From Viscum album (lineage: Eukaryota; Streptophyta; Magnoliopsida; Santalales; Viscaceae), in NCBI GenBank assembly GCA_963277665.1, contig OY728136.1:1977486576-1977550575 (forward strand): a DNA stretch of 64,000 bases, written 5' to 3'. Shown one piece after another: positions 59,546-64,000 of this stretch (position 1 is the first letter of the stretch; the number at the start of each line of letters is the position of its first letter). Position numbers and translations under genes: made by a program. The notes below the pieces were generated by a model, which saw nothing but the letters and a program-made list of their open reading frames with translations, was not told where the DNA came from and made no database searches.

Positions 59546-60672
59546 GTTTCAAAATGATACTATCAAATAGTATATTCCTATTAATTAACAATTACTCTTC
59601 CTATTAATGGTATATAATCAATTTGGCTCGAGTTTCAACTTAGTTTGGTTTTGTTCGATACAAGGGATGAGGACTTATTATTCTTGGTTTTTATGTTTAC
59701 ACTTGATATATTTATATAAAAATGATGCATGTATTTGGCATTATTATTTATCGATTTAGTTCTTAGCCTATTTTCGAGGGGCTTGTCTACATGAATAATT
59801 CTTGGAATGTAGGGTTCAGTTGACATTTATGCACTTTAATGTGATTTATGTCAATAACTATGAGGATTTAGATCAAGTAAAATATTCCTAAGAGGATTGG
59901 TCCTTGTCGTGATAGGTGTGGAAATTGTACATCTAGCATTTAATGAGGAAATACTTATGAGGATGGATTGGAATATTGGTAGGTTCTTAGAGTGGGATGG
60001 TCCCTATGAGTATATAAAATTTATTATGAAAGGTTTTACTCCATTTAATGATTGTAGAGTTCAACTAAAGAGATGAAGGATGATATGATAGTGTGGGTAT
60101 TGGGTATTGTCGAACAGATTGGCATTATAATTCCAAGAGGGTTGGTGTGATTTAGCTTAGGATGGAACCTGGTTAGTGGGGATGGGTTATAATACATGAT
60201 TTTGATGAGGTTCTTGACCGGATTATTGAGAATATAATGTAGATGGGTTCGACATGGTGTGCTTTTGTGACTAGGACAATCATAAGGTGAATAATTCTCT
60301 TTGTCTAGTTGGATGATGAGATGTGCATCGAGGCGTGGGATAATCCTCGAGAGAATGAGTCTAGACTATGTGACTGAGGGGATAGACTAGGATAGGTTTG
60401 ATAGGATTGGGTGAGTGGCCAACCCATGCAAGGATGATATGATGTATGGAGACACTTGGAGACAGTTGCGGTTATTTATGCTTCTCATGGAGACACTTAG
60501 GGTTATTTCATGACTCCAACATACTCCAGATATGTTCCCACACAATGTTTTAGAAAAACAATTCCATCTCATGGAAGACCCCAAGGATCCTCTATCTTCC
60601 AATGTTTCCTCACACTCACACCTCATGGTATTACAGTATACAAGTGATCTACGTCAACTAGTCAGGATAGCA
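59546..60672. other. Region between the 185-bp direct repeats
   Basis: No recognised gene. GEN-like frames on both strands are short (59635-59826, 60387-60626). Some parts read as protein-like with frequent stops on the plus strand (about 59930-60060), but no family fits. Confidence 0.35.
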
Positions 60673-60858
60673 TCACTACCCTCCGTCCATAGAAAGAAGT
60701 AAAATACCTAAGTGGCCAATGTGATAAATAAAATAAAATAAAAACTAAACAAAAACATACATGTATCTTGTGACTATACATGTCACTGCCCAATATATAA
60801 GAACCACCCCACCCATGGGTCAAATCATGTTCCTGCAAGCAAGGGATAAATAGTTCCA
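60673..60858. repeat. Right copy of the 185-bp direct repeat
   Basis: See 59357-59545. Confidence 0.8.
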
Positions 60859-61965
60859 TTTAATAATCTCTTCATTTTTCATTATGTTCTTTATATAGCA
60901 TGTTGTTGGAAACACTATACTAGTACACTTAGCCATTGAATATGCACCTATTCTACATTAGTTGAGTTGAATATTGTGCACATAACCCTCTTCACTATGG
61001 AAATAACCTCAGAGGGACCACAATCAATGTTTAGTAGTTGATCCTATTCTTGAACCTGGTTGGGCACCAGTCCATGAACCAGATGGTCTACTTGGTCATG
61101 AGGGTGTAAACCATTTCATTATACTATACTAAGAATAAAGGTGTTGGTATATTTTATACTAGAAATGGGAATTTATCAAGGTTTGAGTGCCAATAGACTT
61201 CAGTTCCTAAGTTAATGGCCCCTTAACTATCCATGGATGTCAAGGGGTGTCTCCCATGGGTGTCTTATGGTGTGTAGTGTCTATCTATGATTTCTGTGGT
61301 GCTTCCGTATTGTGGGAAATGTGTATTGCATGGTCAGTTTAATAAATAAATTAGTCAATTGGAAAATAAACCCATATTCAATATAGATATACCCACTTTT
61401 GATACAGAATACCATCCAAATAACCAACTCAGAAATCTGAGACCAACATTTTACTTTACTAATTCCAATTACATAATATATGCAGCACCAAATTATGTTT
61501 TATGAACCAATCAATTAAAGGGAAATAGACTCCTCACAATAACCCATAAAATCTCATATATCATCACTCACCTCCAATTAACCCACATCATTTCACATTT
61601 TAATGATGATACAACCTCATCACATATATATCAAGATTAAAAAACAAAATCCAACACAGTATAAGGTCTAATAGGAGTCTACAGAGGAAAATATGAGGTT
61701 TTTAAAAAATACTGAACTTTTTATTGAATGCACTGTTCAAATTAATTGAATAAAACCTGTGAATATAACCCTACATTTATGGAAGACTCTATTTTGAAAA
61801 AAATTACAATTTACCCAATAATTCACCACACCATGAGTTGGTTACTACCCAAAACTCTAGAAAATGAATGATTAATATGAATGGTTATCCTAACTATGAA
61901 CCTAAAAATGCATTATTTGATGTGTCATTTTTTTAAAAAGAAGACTAATTATTACCCGGAAGTAC
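60859..61965. other. CACTA interior, right part, no gene recognised
   Basis: AT-rich sequence without tandem structure, repeats or motifs that I can name. Confidence 0.4.
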
Positions 61966-62310
61966 CCATCAAAAAACATGACAGGAGGAGAGGGAGTCGA
62001 GAGGGGGGGACATCCTGTGGGGTGTTTGGCCGTGGGGGGTCTCACGCATGACTAGAGAGGAGGATGCGGGACGTCGGAGGAGGAGATTGAGCCAAGAGGG
62101 GATGGGGGTGTCTCCAAGAGAGGGAGACGAGAGGGTAGGGGGGAATGTCATCAGGAGCCGAGAGGGGATGGGGATATCGTTGTTAGAGAAGGAGCTGAGA
62201 GGGGAAGGGGAACATCGTCAGAGGATAGGGAGGGGGCCGGGAGGCAGAGGCTGGGAGGAGGTCGAGGTCGGGGAGGGGAGGAGTGCGTGGGGATGAAATG
62301 TCACGAGGGA
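61966..62310 (+). repeat. Purine-rich G tract with irregular tandem repeats
   Basis: Imperfect repeats of GAGAGGGGATGGGG(A/G)TATC or GAGCTGAGAGGGGAAGGGG at spacings near 55-60 bp, strongly purine-biased on the plus strand. The 82-codon frame 62048-62296 (Arg, Gly, Glu-rich) follows from this composition and is not supported as a gene. Confidence 0.75.
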
Positions 62311-62334
62311 TCCCTAAATTGGGTATAATTTTTT

Positions 62335-62510
62335 CCAATTATTAATAAAAACTATGGGTAATAGTTTTCTTTCCCAACAATTTTCTTAAACTATTGGTAA
62401 AACCCAACATATAATAGCCTATGCCAATGGTTTACTAGAACCGTTCGTATAGGTTCTTTTTTCCAAAGGGTTTTCTAAACTGTTGGGAACAAAGTGTTGG
62501 TATAGGATCG
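62335..62510. repeat. Right subterminal repeat block of the CACTA element
   Basis: Variants of the left-end motif: TATGCCAATGGTTTACT, AAACTATTGGTAAAACC, AACTGTTGGGA and GTGTTGGTATAGG. It is shorter and more decayed than the left block. Confidence 0.8.
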
Positions 62511-62526
62511 ATTTCTAATAGTGACC

Positions 62527-64000
62527 AATGGCTGAAAATAATTTAATTTAACTCAATATAACCATTCGATAATTGGTTTCACCTGATATTAACTATCAAC
62601 CAAATTTTATTGCATACCCAAATCTTGAATCGGACTTTAAACTGAAATCTGGGTTAATTCACCTGCTTCCAAAATTTCACAGCCTCTCTGGTGAGGATCC
62701 CAATAAACAACTTGTGGAATTTAATATGGTTTTCTCAACATTAAAACCAATAAATGTTTCTGAAGATCAAATAAAACTAATAGAATCCCCATTTTCGCTT
62801 GATAGAGCTGTGAAAGATTGGATGTATTATTTACAACTAGAAGATGTAACGTGTTGGAAATATTTGGAAATCCTTTTCTTGCAGAGATTTTTTACAACAT
62901 CAAGAACCACTTCCATTTGTAAAGAGATATCTAGGATCAAGAAAGCACAAGTTGAGTCAATTTATGAGTACTGGGAGCGATTTAAGAAGTTGTGTGCAAG
63001 CTGCCCACATCACCAAATCAGTGAGAAACTCCTCATCCAATACTTATATGAAGGAATCACACCTATAGAGAGAAGCATGGTGGATTCCTCAGCTGGAGGA
63101 TAATTTGTGGACATGACACCAGTAGCTGCACATGCATTGATTTACAAGATGACCCAAAACTCTCAATAATTTGGTGATCGAGGTACACCACATGTTCGAG
63201 GAGTACATCAGGTAAGTCCTTCTTCTCTTGAAAGTCATTTGATTGATACCAATTTGGAATAATTGACCAATATGATGAGGCATATTGCATTGGATCAAGA
63301 AACATCCCAACCCCTCCTTCAAGGCCTTGTGGCATTTTCACAAAGACAAGCCACCCAACTGAATGTTTCCCCCAACTACAAGAAACGGAATATTGTGTAG
63401 CAGTGTTTCCTGGGAGACCATATCAGTGGAAAAAACAACCATACCCACAAAAAAATCTTGATTCATTTGCACTAACATACAACCAAGGATGGAAGTATCA
63501 ATCATACATGAGGTATGCATTTGGAAAACAACAAAGGCCCCCCTTTCAACAAAACTTTCAACAACCTCCACCTTACCAACAAGGTTTCCAACAACCCCAT
63601 AGGAGATTTGAAGCTCACGCATCAACAATTCAACAACAATGGAATTCTCAACCAAAGGTAGATTATAATATTGATGATATTTTGAAACAAATTGTTCTTA
63701 ATCAATAGAATGAGCTTAAGAGTCAAGGTTTGTAGTTGAGGGAGTTGAAGACACAAATGAGCCAGATTTCTACTTCCCTCCATGAACTCGTAAATAAGAA
63801 TTCTGGAAATCTAGCTTCCCAACCTACTCCAAATACTAAGGGTAATATCAGTTCCATAACATTGAGAAGTGGGAAGCAAACAACTGAAACATTTGCACCT
63901 ATCATTCCACTGAGATTCACCTTAAATCTGGATAATCTCCATTCCATACCAACTTATGATCAATCCAAGGAGAAAGATAAAGGTAAGAAAAATTTTGATG
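62527..64000 (+). pseudogene. Athila-type gag, right of the CACTA insertion, runs off the window
   Basis: Starts with MAENN in the frame left open at 51685. The long frame to 63103 has the gag core: LIHLLPKFHSLSGEDPNKQLVEF (usual FxGLxxEDPNxHLxxF), LIESPFSLDRAVKDW (usual LFPFSLxxxAxxWL), FLQRFFTTSRT, ISRIKKAQVESIYEYWERFKKL and CPHHQI, LIQYLYEGITP, MVDSSAGG (usual MIDAAAGG). After a stop the homology goes on, changes frame near 63390, then shows a Gln/Pro-rich stretch (QQNFQQPPPYQQGFQQP), a coiled LRELKTQMSQIS block and SSITLRSGKQ, the hallmark of the Athila gag end. Stops and one frameshift make it inactive. Confidence 0.9.

Larger units (their letters stand above)
51686..62523. mobile_element. 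CACTA (En/Spm) DNA transposon, non-autonomous, 10.8 kb
   Basis: Left end CACTACTGGAAAT (51686) and right end, on the other strand, CACTATTAGAAAT (62523) form 13-bp inverted ends with 11 matches. The 3-bp duplication ACC flanks both ends (51683-51685, 62524-62526). Subterminal blocks on both sides hold many direct and inverted copies of an ACCAATGGTT / AACCATTGGTAT motif, as in CACTA elements where the TnpA-like protein binds. No TNP2-type transposase domain could be recognised. The interior is largely tandem repeats. It sits inside the Athila-type gag. Confidence 0.93.

Noticed and set aside
62048..62296. 82-codon Arg/Gly-rich protein
   Set aside because: Explained by the purine-rich repeat tract.
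63063..63341. Minus-strand frames at the window end
   Set aside because: Antisense of the Athila gag, whose plus-strand motifs are clear.
1..64000. An intact host gene or gene cluster
   Set aside because: No multi-exon gene structure or conserved host protein could be seen; all recognised coding pieces belong to transposable elements.

Overview
The window is a block of nested, decayed transposable elements from a large, AT-rich plant genome, most likely an angiosperm. It contains Ty3/gypsy LTR retrotransposons with tRNA-iMet or tRNA-Asp primer sites, an Athila-type gag, a plant L1-type LINE with a DUF4283 ORF1, tRNA-derived SINE-like insertions and a CACTA DNA transposon. I found no intact host gene, no rRNA, no functional tRNA and no CRISPR. 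Every coding stretch I recognise is broken transposon gag or pol. No species can be named from the sequence.

Layout, left to right. (1) 1-22203 is a degenerate Ty3/gypsy element on the minus strand, called element O. Its chromodomain-like integrase tail resembles Tekay/Del chromoviruses. It is split by E1 (1123-13282), a non-autonomous element with 4.8 kb LTRs and a perfect TGGTC target duplication, and by a LINE fragment (about 16.9-19.29 kb). (2) E2 (22267-28203) is a second minus-strand LTR element with 1.55 kb LTRs. (3) E3 (28818-40893) belongs to the same family as E1 but lies on the minus strand, with a perfect TTATC target duplication. (4) Element 4A is an older relative of E1 and E3 on the plus strand. 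Its gag is seen at 28203-28817 and continues in frame at 40899 once E3 is removed; its 3' LTR starts at 42520. (5) Element 4B is another relative. Its 5' LTR (45656-49421) sits inside or against the 4A LTR. (6) An Athila-type element starts near 49.64 kb. Its gag is interrupted by a 10.8 kb CACTA element (51686-62523, target duplication ACC) and resumes to the window end.

The simplest history is one nest: 4A received O (which received E1 and the LINE), E2, E3 and probably 4B. 4B received the Athila element, which received the CACTA. The reading frames of the 4A gag and of the Athila gag run on across the E3 and CACTA insertions, which independently supports this order.

The E1/E3/4A/4B family looks like LARD or TR-GAG elements: LTRs of about 4.7 kb, an internal region of about 2.6 kb, a gag relic with two CCHC knuckles and no pol. 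The most unusual signal is in their LTRs. Two to four stem-loop modules lie at about 355, 545, 735 and 925 bp downstream of the LTR TATA box. Their stems change sequence but stay complementary. Their loop is usually exactly 22 nt and usually carries the palindrome CGTACG. The CACTA element is also odd: instead of a recognisable transposase it carries about fifteen 183-bp satellite-like repeats, four GC-rich repeats of about 272 bp, and G-run tracts.
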